64,000 bases of DNA from an uncultured Flavobacteriaceae bacterium (GTDB lineage Bacteria > Bacteroidota > Bacteroidia > Flavobacteriales > Flavobacteriaceae): assembly GCA_947495135.1 (NCBI GenBank), contig CANLXN010000003.1, positions 372,001 through 436,000 of the forward strand, in the 5' to 3' direction. Shown here piece by piece: positions 46,900 to 56,183 of the stretch. The first letter of the stretch is position 1. Every line of letters starts with the position of its first letter. Under the pieces are notes generated by a model. The model ran no database searches. It saw nothing but the letters and a program-made list of their open reading frames with translations, and was not told the origin of the DNA. The position numbers and the translations under genes are program-made.

Positions 46900-47068
46900 G
46901 GCTTCGCCTTCTTTCCATTTCATACCACTTATGAATCAAAAAAGTCGATCCATGAACTTGGTTTATAGGTATTTAGGGTGTACTCGTAAATTTAGATTAG
47001 AAATTAATATTTCTGAGGAGGAACCGAAATGCCTGTAATCGAGTAGGACCCATTTAATCAACATTATT

Positions 47069-47953
47069 ATGAAATATTTTAAAGCCATCAGTTTAATTGC
47101 CTGTTTTGCGTTTATCATCTCGTCTTGCCAGAAAGAAGGCGAAAACACAGAATTGGAGCAATCGTCTTCCACGGAAGAACTCTTAATAAACTATCCAGAA
47201 GAAATAACCATCGACAATTGGGAAGAGTTTGTATATGCTCCAAACGAGGTGCTAGAACATTTTCAAAACAAAGAAATGGAGCTTCAGCAGATAGGACAGC
47301 GGCCTAATTCGCCATCAACTATTAATAAAAGACTTATCAAATGGGGTTATTTACTTGGAGAGATTCAAGTTCAAGGTGTAAATGTAAATACCTCAAACGC
47401 GTTTCTAGCAAATACAAGGGTTGAAATTATAGGTAACAGCATTACGAATAACATTTCATTTATTGATCCGTATATGGGTCAAAATTTTGCTGTGGGAAAT
47501 ATAACTGGAGAGATGTGTTTCTATCATGACGATATTAGAGATGGTAATTACGGTAACGACTGGAATAATGGAGTAACCTCGTTAGATCTTATTATGCTTC
47601 AAAGACATATCTTAGGTATTGAGGTATTTACTCACAAATCCCAATACTTAGCAGGAGATGTCAACGGAAGTGGTTCTCTTTCTGCAGTAGATCTATTAAT
47701 AATGCAAAAATTAATATTAGGTGTAAGAACTGAGTTTCCACCAATGGGAAGTAACTCCTACAACCAACCTGTAATATATATTGAACAAGACCTTTACGAC
47801 AACACACAGTTGTCAAACCCTATTGGAGCGTTTCCTTTCCAGTTATCCGATTATGCTGATTTTTCTTGCAGATCGAATAGCGACTTACTTACCGATAGAT
47901 ATGCTATTAAAAGAGGGGATGTTAATGGTACATGGAACTGGAGTTCCTACTAA
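47069..47953 (+). CDS. Lipoprotein with dockerin-like repeats
   Basis: The 294-residue protein has a lipoprotein signal peptide (ISSC, Cys18). The C-terminal half has two dockerin-type EF-hand-like repeats ('GVTSLDLIMLQRHILGI' and 'AGDVNGSGSLSAVDLLIM') and ends at a third partial GDVNGTWN loop. In cellulosomes, dockerins bind cohesins; in Bacteroidota such repeats often precede T9SS domains, which is absent here. It lies downstream of the LytTR regulator and may be one of its targets (inference). Confidence 0.7.
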   Translation: MKYFKAISLIACFAFIISSCQKEGENTELEQSSSTEELLINYPEEITIDNWEEFVYAPNEVLEHFQNKEMELQQIGQRPNSPSTINKRLIKWGYLLGEIQVQGVNVNTSNAFLANTRVEIIGNSITNNISFIDPYMGQNFAVGNITGEMCFYHDDIRDGNYGNDWNNGVTSLDLIMLQRHILGIEVFTHKSQYLAGDVNGSGSLSAVDLLIMQKLILGVRTEFPPMGSNSYNQPVIYIEQDLYDNTQLSNPIGAFPFQLSDYADFSCRSNSDLLTDRYAIKRGDVNGTWNWSSY

Positions 47954-48305
47954 AAGAAGTACTCTGCTATTTAACCCAACCTGTTATTTAAAATATGAGG
48001 AGGATTTTATAGTGAATAACTACTAAAACCGGTGTTGGGTTGAAATGGTATGGAGAGGTAAAAACTCAGTCTATTTATAGACTGGGTTTTTTGTTATATA
48101 ATAGCCTCTTAAAATGAATTACGAAAACTTAGTTTTCTTCAGATCGGATAAAAGGAAAATATTATAGATGAACGAGAAGTGAAAATCTAGGTTGACGAAT
48201 AGGAAATATTCGTATCCATGATTTCAAGCACTTGTATATCAATAATTTATAAAATTTTAAGCTTCATTCACCGTAAATAACCAGTGTGAAAAATAATAGT
48301 ATTGA
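47954..48305 (+). other. Intergenic stretch with a terminator
   Basis: The terminator at 48061-48093 ends the dockerin lipoprotein gene. From 48100 to the next gene nothing is recognised. Confidence 0.5.
48061..48093 (+). terminator. Terminator after the dockerin lipoprotein
   Basis: AACTCAGTCTA and TAGACTGGGTT form an 11-bp stem with one U-G pair, followed by TTTTG. It is a diverged member of the common hairpin. Confidence 0.8.
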
Positions 48306-50936
48306 TTGGAAAAATGTAATTTTAAATACAAACTAATCTTTGTTATCTACCTCACTTTGCCAAAAAATATATTCCTATTCTTCTTCCTTCTAACGATCAG
48401 CTTGGAGTGTAATGCCCAAGAGTATATTTATAAGAATTTTGGAGTAGATGAGGGTTTACCTAGCTCTGAAGTTTATGACGTATTTCAGGATAAAGAAGGA
48501 TACATATGGTTTGCAACAGATAAAGGGTTGTCCAGATTTAATGGTTATGAATTTGAAAATTTTAATACTAGTGATGGACTAACGGGCAATGTCGTATTAC
48601 GTTTTTATCCCCAACAAAACGGGCAAATATGGTGTTATTCTTACCACAACAAATCACTATTTTATTTTGATCAAGAATTTAAGGGTTTCAAACCATATAA
48701 GCACAATGCTATCCTCGGGGAAATTTTAGAGAAAAGCGGTATTGTAAAAAGCATCTACTTAGATCCGGCAAACAATTTACACATTGGCGGGTTTCAAATA
48801 AATGGGGAATTGATAATAAGTAGTGAAGGTCTAGCTACCAGTAATTTTTCATCTGAAGATTATTTTCCTGCTGTTAGATCTCATCAAAGAGCTGTTGTGT
48901 TGAAAAATACGCTTGAATCTGGTAAAAATCCATTTTTCTTCACAGCACAAAATACCGATGAGATAGGCGAGTATATTTCAGGTACTGGCGATAACTATGG
49001 CCGCCTAATTGCCGACTGGCTTGAGAGCAATAAAATCGCAGTATTTATGAATCACGCTTTTGTTGAAATTATAAGTAGAAATAAAGAAAAAATCATTCTT
49101 AAAACCGAGAATTCTCCTATAGGAATGAGGGTAATTGATAGTACACAATTCTTTGTTGGATACGAATTTGGCGGAGCGAAAATAGTCGATAACAACGGTA
49201 CTGTTCTAAAAGAATTTTTAAAAGGGAAATCTGTTACTAATTTATTACTAGATCATGAAGGGGGATATTGGTTTTCTACACTAGATTCTGGTGTGTTTTA
49301 CATTAAGGAACCTTCCCTAGTTGTTCATAATTTGATTAGCCCAGAATCTCCACACGTTCGCAGTTTGGCAAAAACTAACAACAACGAATTACTCATTGGT
49401 TATAACAATGGTACAATTGCCAAATTATTGAAGAATAGAACTGCGATATTAATCAATGATCCAATAAAAAGCAGTCAGACCTTTGTGCAGCACGACACCT
49501 TATTAAACAGAACCTATTTTTATCATGATAGTAAATTAACAATAAGAGAATCAAATAAGAACATACTTCAATCCTATCTCTTAAAACTATCTGAACCTAT
49601 TAATGGAACTCTTTTTGGTTCCAGCAATGGTGCTTTTCATATAATTAAAGCAAATGAGCCGGTAACAATGTTCAAATCCTCATATCGAATCCACGATGTT
49701 GTCATACATCATAAAGACACTTTATTAAGTACGCCACTAGGAGTTTTTAAATTTGGGCAAGACACTATTGTTTCATTGTCAAATAAATCAAACTTATTTG
49801 ATTATCGAACCGAAGACATGGATGTTAGCGACACAAATATTTTGTTTGTTGCCACTCAAGGCGCAGGAGTAATTGTAGATGATGGTCTGTCTGTTTATAA
49901 CCTTACCCAGAAGGACGGATTAAATAGTGATATTGTTAAGGAAATCTACATTGAAAATGACACTACTGTCTGGGTCTGCACCAATGGTGGGATTAATAGA
50001 ATTAATCTTCAAGAGAAGGGTACTACCATTACGGGATTTAATAAAAAAAAGGGACTGCTCAGCAATGAAATAGAAGACATTGAAATTATACATGACACTG
50101 TATGGGTAGCGACAAAACAAGGGCTCTGTTATTTCCCTAAAGGTCTACTCATACCAAAAAGTTTGGATAGTTCATACTTACAGATTAAAGAGGTTTTTAT
50201 AAGCAATAAACAAAAAGGAATTACTGAACCTCTTGTTTTAACATACAAAGAGAACGAAATAGAGCTTGTATTGGAAGGAATCTCTTTTGCCAATATGGAT
50301 AATTTGGAGTATCAATATAGGTTGAACAATGATTCAAATTGGTCGTCTACAAAAAACAGGACTATTCAGTTTTCATCTCTATCACCAGGACATTATGTCT
50401 TTGAGGCGAAAATGTGCAATGGAGATCAAAATTGCTCAGAGAAAACGGTTACTTATGAATTTACCATCCAAGCTCCTTTTTGGAAGAAAGGATGGTTTGC
50501 CCTACTCTGCTTCATTGTTTTTTGTTTGCTTGTTTATTTGTTTTTTAGAATAAGAGTGTTGACATACAATAAAGATATTACTCGAGAGCTAATAAGATTA
50601 TTGGTAAAACGCCTAAAACGAAAGGAGAAGTATTTTTCTTTTAGAGAAAACGGCAATGAAATTAGAATTAAGACCTACGATATTTTATATATAAAATCGG
50701 CGGGAAACTATATCGATATTCATACAGAAAACAAAACCTACATTGTAAGAATGAATATTGGTAAATTTTTGGACCACGTTCCAGACAAACTAGAATACAT
50801 TCGGGTCCATCGTTCTTATATTGTTAGAATCGATAAAATCACCTCCAAATCTAAAAATGACATTGTACTAATTGACACTATAAAGATTCCAGTAAGTCAG
50901 AGTCATCAAAAACAGCTAAAAGACATTCACTTTTAG
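48306..50936 (+). CDS. Propeller sensor with transmembrane helix and LytTR domain
   Basis: No ATG starts this frame; a TTG at 48306 gives 876 residues and a TTG at 48357 gives 859 with a cleaner signal peptide ending CNAQ. The exported part has Reg_prop propeller blades (for example GLPSSEVYDVFQDKEGYIWF) and a Y_Y_Y domain (about residues 650-735). One transmembrane helix (near 750-772) leads to a cytoplasmic LytTR DNA-binding domain (about 780-876, with IRVHRSYIVRI). There is no kinase, HATPase or receiver domain, so signal may pass directly from periplasm to DNA. It precedes the fibre/T9SS pair at 51091-55188, its likely target (inference). Confidence 0.82.
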   Translation: MEKCNFKYKLIFVIYLTLPKNIFLFFFLLTISLECNAQEYIYKNFGVDEGLPSSEVYDVFQDKEGYIWFATDKGLSRFNGYEFENFNTSDGLTGNVVLRFYPQQNGQIWCYSYHNKSLFYFDQEFKGFKPYKHNAILGEILEKSGIVKSIYLDPANNLHIGGFQINGELIISSEGLATSNFSSEDYFPAVRSHQRAVVLKNTLESGKNPFFFTAQNTDEIGEYISGTGDNYGRLIADWLESNKIAVFMNHAFVEIISRNKEKIILKTENSPIGMRVIDSTQFFVGYEFGGAKIVDNNGTVLKEFLKGKSVTNLLLDHEGGYWFSTLDSGVFYIKEPSLVVHNLISPESPHVRSLAKTNNNELLIGYNNGTIAKLLKNRTAILINDPIKSSQTFVQHDTLLNRTYFYHDSKLTIRESNKNILQSYLLKLSEPINGTLFGSSNGAFHIIKANEPVTMFKSSYRIHDVVIHHKDTLLSTPLGVFKFGQDTIVSLSNKSNLFDYRTEDMDVSDTNILFVATQGAGVIVDDGLSVYNLTQKDGLNSDIVKEIYIENDTTVWVCTNGGINRINLQEKGTTITGFNKKKGLLSNEIEDIEIIHDTVWVATKQGLCYFPKGLLIPKSLDSSYLQIKEVFISNKQKGITEPLVLTYKENEIELVLEGISFANMDNLEYQYRLNNDSNWSSTKNRTIQFSSLSPGHYVFEAKMCNGDQNCSEKTVTYEFTIQAPFWKKGWFALLCFIVFCLLVYLFFRIRVLTYNKDITRELIRLLVKRLKRKEKYFSFRENGNEIRIKTYDILYIKSAGNYIDIHTENKTYIVRMNIGKFLDHVPDKLEYIRVHRSYIVRIDKITSKSKNDIVLIDTIKIPVSQSHQKQLKDIHF

Positions 50937-51055
50937 CAAATCGTTCGTACCTATTTCTACGGGTATTCGTACCAGTCCCTTTTTCATTCATACCTAATCC
51001 CAGCGGTAATCGTCACTTCGGGAGTAAGTTTACTCGCAGTCTCTTTTTTAAAAAA

Positions 51056-51063
51056 TAGTTTTG
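51056..51063 (+). promoter_or_regulatory. -7 box for the fibre/T9SS unit
   Basis: TAGTTTTG matches TAnnTTTG 28 bp before the chosen ATG at 51091. The -33 element is not obvious, which would suit activator control. Confidence 0.4.
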
Positions 51064-51090
51064 GGTATGTCTAATTTCAAATACATTTTT

Positions 51091-52041
51091 ATGAAAACAA
51101 ATTTTATACTTTTAATTCTTAGCTTATTATGCGTTACCTACTCACATTCACAAACGAATATTTTTCCTAATGATGGGAATACGGGTATTGGAACATTTGA
51201 CCCATTAGGTAAGTTAGACATTGATTTAGGTGAAAATTTTCACACTAAAGAAGCTGGAGTAAGAATCACAATTCCATACCCTGTACTGCAAGGTGGTTCA
51301 GCAGACAACTCTAATGAGAGTATTTTCGAGATTAGAAAAGATATGATGGGAATTACTCCAACGGTTTATAGTTCACAATTTATTTTGAATCATTTAGGAA
51401 GAGTTGGAATTGGCGAGCAAACACCTAATAGTAAACTTCATGTTCACAATGGTAGAATTCAAGTAACTGGAAACAATACCTATGGCGGTCCAATGATGAT
51501 TTTTGGAGGAGATGCAAACGCTCCAAACGGACAATGGGGTATCGAATATACTTCGGGAGGTGTTTCTGGACTTAATTTTTGGAAACCATTTCAGAGTTCC
51601 AATGGCACAAACAACGATGGATTTGGAAATCATTTCATGTTTTTGGCCGATAACGGAAAAGTAAGTATTGGTCTCGACCCTAATTTCATAAACTCTTTTA
51701 ATAAAGTGACTTACAGTGGAGATTACCAATTGTACGTTGGCACCGGAATTTTAACCGAAAAAGTAAGAGTTGCAGTTAGGTCGGGTAATGATTGGGCCGA
51801 CTATGTTTTTAAGGATGATTACAATTTGCTAGCTCTTTCAGAAGTGGAAAAACACATTAAAGAGAAAGGACACTTACCGAATGTTCCAAGTGCAGAAGAC
51901 ATTGTACAATCTGGAATTAACGTTGCGGAAATGGATGCCAAATTATTGGAGAAAATAGAGGAACTAACACTGTATGTAATTGACCTGAAAAAAGAGAATG
52001 AAAAGATAAAAGCTTTGCTAAATGACAATGGAATCAACTAA
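51091..52041 (+). CDS. Fibre-like secreted protein with C-terminal coiled coil
   Basis: The ATG at 51091 gives a signal peptide (MKTNFILLILSLLCVTYSHSQ). The 316-residue protein has phage-fibre-like repeats ('GNTGIGTFDPLGKLDI', 'GRVGIGEQTPNSKLHVHNG'). A middle segment WGIEYTSGG, LNFWKPFQSSN is shared with the S74 protein at 55369. The C-terminal module has DWADYVF, GHLPNVPSA (260-268) and a coiled coil. The C-terminal module is the same as in the 28043-28813 protein. It is 12 bp before a T9SS protein gene, so the two are co-transcribed. A trimeric surface fibre is inferred. Confidence 0.7.
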   Translation: MKTNFILLILSLLCVTYSHSQTNIFPNDGNTGIGTFDPLGKLDIDLGENFHTKEAGVRITIPYPVLQGGSADNSNESIFEIRKDMMGITPTVYSSQFILNHLGRVGIGEQTPNSKLHVHNGRIQVTGNNTYGGPMMIFGGDANAPNGQWGIEYTSGGVSGLNFWKPFQSSNGTNNDGFGNHFMFLADNGKVSIGLDPNFINSFNKVTYSGDYQLYVGTGILTEKVRVAVRSGNDWADYVFKDDYNLLALSEVEKHIKEKGHLPNVPSAEDIVQSGINVAEMDAKLLEKIEELTLYVIDLKKENEKIKALLNDNGIN

Positions 52042-52053
52042 TAGTGGATCGAT

Positions 52054-55000
52054 ATGAAAACAATAAATAAAATACTGATCGTAATTTTTCTACTCCTATT
52101 TCAAGTTTCTTTTTGTCAAAACTCTTCAGATCGTGATACAGGTAATCCAAATGAAGCCTATCCTTATATTCTGGGAGAAAGAAACTTTGAAACTATAAAA
52201 AAAGAAGGTTTAGAATTTTACAAGAACAAGATTGAAATTTTTGGAATCGATAAAGTGGCAACAGAAGGAAGTCCCTATATAAATTTCACAAGATTTATTT
52301 CAGACTGGGAAATAAAACTAGCAAATCATGACTACAATTTAAAGCAATACTTTGCTTCCTTAGATAGCAAGTCCGATTACAAGGATATGCCGATAGAAGG
52401 TTGTGAATGGGAGGAGTTTGGTCCTTTAGTGAAATCTTCTGGAAGTCAATCCAATCCAAATTCAGGGAGTGAAACACGTATAAATGGAATTGGTCATACC
52501 GAGTTCATTCGAATAGACAAGAATGACCCTTCAAAGATGTTAGTAGGATCCGCATTTGGAGGTCTTTTTTACAGTCGTAATGCAGGCGATTTATGGACGT
52601 GCGTTAGTGATAACTGGGATACATCTGCAGTTGCTTGGGCTGAATTCTCTGAAACTAATCCAGGTACTATCGTGGCTGTTGCTACAAGAGGAGGTGATCT
52701 CAATGGGAAATCTCATTTTTTAGGCGTTGACGGAGGAATTTTAATTTCCAGAGATTATGGGCAAAGCTGGGATAAACTCATTACTACCTCGATATTGTCT
52801 GATTGGGATAAAGTAAATAAAGTAATATTCAATCCAGATAAACCGGAAGAGATCTTTATTGCGAAGTCTAATGGACTGTATAAGTACACTAACATCAATG
52901 ATCTCGACAACCCAAATAATCTAGAAGAGGTCTTTGTTCCCTCCTCTACAAATGGCTTTAGTTCAATAGAATGCCTTGATGTAGAAATTATAACATCAGA
53001 TGAACTATTTCTTGACGGAAACTTTTTTGCAACCAGTTTTCTAGTAACAGAAAATTTTGCCGGCGGTAACGTGACGAGTGTTAAGACATATGTAACCCAA
53101 AATGGCTGGCAAGCAAGTCAAGAAGTATTTAATTCCATCAATAAAGAGGCAGCCACATTCGAATATTCTCCATCCAATTTATTTCCAGGAGCAGATCCAT
53201 ACAAAGCAAAGATCCATTGCAATATAAAGACGGGTAGCTCAAAACAAGTCTGGTCTTTAAGGTTGTTCAATCTTTCAGAAGAAATGTTAAAAACTGAAAA
53301 TGAGGGATCGCAAAATTTTGGAAGTTCTTTTGGATTTGCTGTAAATCCCTTTGACGAGAAAAAAATTATTTATTCTTATAAACTAGGATTATCTGGAACA
53401 AATAATGGTTTTGCAAATAATTCGGGAAACCCTACAAACGGTGAACTGCACGATGATAAAGAACATTTTCTATGGCATCCAACAAATCCAGATGAAGTAT
53501 GGGTGGCTCACCATGGTGGTGTTTCTAAATCCATTAATAATGGTCTAGATTGGGAAAGTAAAGATCTAGGATTGGGTGTCGCCATGGTTCAAAAATTTGA
53601 CCATAGCGAATATGATTTGAACAAGATATTGCTCTCCTTAGATCATGACGGAACTACGCGATTAAATAGTTCATATAATCAATCTAATCTAACACATGAC
53701 TGGAATATGTTTTCCGGAATATCAGATGGAGTTGGTGCCACTATGATTGATAAGGATGAATATCAATTTTATTTTGCCAGTGGTCAATTTGGATCTACAA
53801 ATTATGTTGCAATAGACTATAATGCCGCGTCCCAAGGTTTGTCTTTTCCGTCTGCCTACGGCAATGCTGCGTACAATGGGTGGTATGAACCAGCTCAAAA
53901 TGGAACAGTAGTATATACCCATGGAATAGAGAACAGTGTAAACTTCGGAAATGTTTATAAAACAGAACTAACTCCAGGTGTCATTCCAACGACCAGAACC
54001 AGAATATCTGATTTCACACAATTCATACCCAATGGAAACGATTTAATATTAACGCAAATAGGCGCATCACAAAAAGATGATAATATTTTATTTGCCAATG
54101 GTTTAGAGATCGTTCCCATTGGAAATTCAATTAGTCTTAATCAAGTGCTCTTCTATTGTAATAAAGCAAATAACGTGGACGCGCAAGTTGCCATAAACAG
54201 TTGGACCGAGGTGCAAATGCCCTACGATAATGGGCAATCTGTTAATTACACGGCGTTCGGAAGCGTTAAAGAAAGTCACTACATAGATGGTAGGTATTAT
54301 TTAACAACAAGCGGCAACGCCAATCTGTATAGAGCTGTTATGCTAGATATAGATAACCAAAATAATATGACGTTTACCGACATTACAGGAGATTTACCCA
54401 ATTGTGGTGCTAAATACGCTCAGGACTACAATATCACTATAGAAAAAGGCACAAATGAAGGAATTTATGTCGCTCAGGATTGTGGCGTTTATTATTTACA
54501 TGGGAGTGATTTAAATTCTGGTAATTTCAACTGGACACTTATAGGAAGTGGTCTCCCTAATATTGAGAAAAGAGGTATAAAACCGTATTACGCATTAAAT
54601 AAATTGCGCGTAGGAACTTTTGGTAGAGGGCTTTGGGAAGGGTGCTTTGTTTGTCCTGAAGATGAAATATTCTACGAATCTGGTGTGTACAGCGACCCAT
54701 ATGTGTTCAAAGAAGCACGTCAAGAAATTCATTCAATAGCAACCGTTCAAGTAGAACAGAATGTGAAATATAGAGCTGGAGACTTTATTGATCTAAACCC
54801 TAGATTTCAAGCTAAACATGGAAGTATATTTGATGCCTTTATACATCCTTGCGAACCGAATAGATCGAATAGTTTCAAGTCTGAACGAGCGAATCCCTGG
54901 GAGCCTTTAAGCCAAACTTTGGAAGGTGAAAATAACATAATATTAAAACAAAGTTCTGAAGGTATTGCTCTGTACCCAAACCCAACATCCAGTATAATCA

Positions 55001-55188
55001 ACTTAGAAACAAGCTTTGATGCGGGTGCCTTTGAGCTATATGATATACATGGAAAAATAATGACACAAGACCTTTTGCAATCGACCACCACAATTATTGA
55101 TCTATCCAAATTTAGCACAGGTGTGTACTTTTTAACGATTCGAAGTGATAGTGGTGAAGTTCATTTTAGAAAGGTCATTAAAGAGTAA
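52054..55188 (+). CDS. Secreted BNR/sortilin-like propeller with T9SS sorting domain
   Basis: This 1044-residue protein has a signal peptide (about 1-23, ending SFCQ). A VPS10/BNR-like beta-propeller covers the first 850 residues or so, with blades such as 'GGLFYSRNAGDLWTCV' and 'GGILISRDYGQSWDKL'. Then a coathanger-like segment ('VKYRAGDFIDLNPRFQAKHG', then SIFDAFIHPC) and a type A T9SS sorting domain ('LYPNPTSSIINLET') follow. It is the partner of the fibre-like gene 12 bp upstream. It may bind a ligand or cleave a glycan, but I see no catalytic motif. Confidence 0.8.
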   Translation: MKTINKILIVIFLLLFQVSFCQNSSDRDTGNPNEAYPYILGERNFETIKKEGLEFYKNKIEIFGIDKVATEGSPYINFTRFISDWEIKLANHDYNLKQYFASLDSKSDYKDMPIEGCEWEEFGPLVKSSGSQSNPNSGSETRINGIGHTEFIRIDKNDPSKMLVGSAFGGLFYSRNAGDLWTCVSDNWDTSAVAWAEFSETNPGTIVAVATRGGDLNGKSHFLGVDGGILISRDYGQSWDKLITTSILSDWDKVNKVIFNPDKPEEIFIAKSNGLYKYTNINDLDNPNNLEEVFVPSSTNGFSSIECLDVEIITSDELFLDGNFFATSFLVTENFAGGNVTSVKTYVTQNGWQASQEVFNSINKEAATFEYSPSNLFPGADPYKAKIHCNIKTGSSKQVWSLRLFNLSEEMLKTENEGSQNFGSSFGFAVNPFDEKKIIYSYKLGLSGTNNGFANNSGNPTNGELHDDKEHFLWHPTNPDEVWVAHHGGVSKSINNGLDWESKDLGLGVAMVQKFDHSEYDLNKILLSLDHDGTTRLNSSYNQSNLTHDWNMFSGISDGVGATMIDKDEYQFYFASGQFGSTNYVAIDYNAASQGLSFPSAYGNAAYNGWYEPAQNGTVVYTHGIENSVNFGNVYKTELTPGVIPTTRTRISDFTQFIPNGNDLILTQIGASQKDDNILFANGLEIVPIGNSISLNQVLFYCNKANNVDAQVAINSWTEVQMPYDNGQSVNYTAFGSVKESHYIDGRYYLTTSGNANLYRAVMLDIDNQNNMTFTDITGDLPNCGAKYAQDYNITIEKGTNEGIYVAQDCGVYYLHGSDLNSGNFNWTLIGSGLPNIEKRGIKPYYALNKLRVGTFGRGLWEGCFVCPEDEIFYESGVYSDPYVFKEARQEIHSIATVQVEQNVKYRAGDFIDLNPRFQAKHGSIFDAFIHPCEPNRSNSFKSERANPWEPLSQTLEGENNIILKQSSEGIALYPNPTSSIINLETSFDAGAFELYDIHGKIMTQDLLQSTTTIIDLSKFSTGVYFLTIRSDSGEVHFRKVIKE

Positions 55189-55368
55189 TGTTGATATAAG
55201 TTACTCATACATTAATCCATACCAGATAAATACATTCTTGAGAATCCCGAGAGTCTAAAATCAATTCACACTCAAATTTATCCGCAAAAAAGGTGTGGAT
55301 TTACCATCGCCCAAGAAAGCGTAATATGCTTACCTTCAACATACTATTAACCATTTAATCATATAATT

Positions 55369-56136
55369 ATGAAAAAAATTATCATTTTATCAGTTTGCAT
55401 TCTATTCAGTTTTTCAATGGATGCACAAGGCGTTTTTCGAATCAACGGATCCAATAACGCAGTTCAACTTGGTTTTGATGACTATCGCTTCTTAACATTT
55501 GGAGATGGGTTCACATCACCAAATAATGGAGCCTGGTCTATCGAAAGGTGGAACGGAGGATTAAATTTCTGGAAACCATGGCCTTCATCTAACTTCGGGA
55601 ATTACAAGATGTTCATTAAGGACAATGGAAATGTGGGTATTAATATGAATCCCTATTCGTGGTCCATCTTGAAATTGCAGGTTCGGGGGTATGTAGTATC
55701 CAATGGCTACTTTACTTGGAGTGACGAAAATTTAAAAGAGAACGTTTCAGAAATTGAACAAGGCATTGAACATTTAATGATGCTAAAACCGGTCTCCTAT
55801 AATTACAACAAGAACAAAATAGGAGATGGTTCACCAACCGATGAAGAGGATGAAATTAAATTAGCCACCATGGAAGGAGACGACCAGGGAGGTGGAGAAG
55901 ACACCCAAAGACATTTTGGTTTCCTTGCAGGAGAAGTTGCGGAGATTTTTCCAAACATTGTCTCTCCAGGCGATTCAAATGAAAGCCAATACAACGCAGT
56001 TAATTATGTCGAATTAATTCCTGTTCTAGTGCGAGGTATGCAAGAGCAGCAGCGAGTGTTAAAGAAACAAGAGCAGGAAATAGCGGCTCAAAAACTTATG
56101 ATTCAAGAACTTTCTTCCATAGTGAAAAAGAATTAG
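55369..56136 (+). CDS. Fibre-like protein with S74 intramolecular chaperone domain
   Basis: The 255-residue protein has a signal peptide (about 1-19, ending MDAQ). Its N-terminal half contains WSIERWNGG and LNFWKPWPSSN, shared with the 51091-52041 protein. The C-terminal half is a peptidase S74 chaperone domain beginning WSDENLKENV. The Ser118/Lys123 auto-cleavage pair is present and a coiled coil ('GMQEQQRVLKKQEQEIAAQK') ends the chain. In phage fibres this domain trimerises the fibre and then cuts itself off. It lies 47 bp before the second M36 protease gene and is probably in operon with it. Confidence 0.82.
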   Translation: MKKIIILSVCILFSFSMDAQGVFRINGSNNAVQLGFDDYRFLTFGDGFTSPNNGAWSIERWNGGLNFWKPWPSSNFGNYKMFIKDNGNVGINMNPYSWSILKLQVRGYVVSNGYFTWSDENLKENVSEIEQGIEHLMMLKPVSYNYNKNKIGDGSPTDEEDEIKLATMEGDDQGGGEDTQRHFGFLAGEVAEIFPNIVSPGDSNESQYNAVNYVELIPVLVRGMQEQQRVLKKQEQEIAAQKLMIQELSSIVKKN

Positions 56137-56183
56137 TGGTTAGATGAACTCTAAACAGAATATTAACTACTAATTTTTTTACT

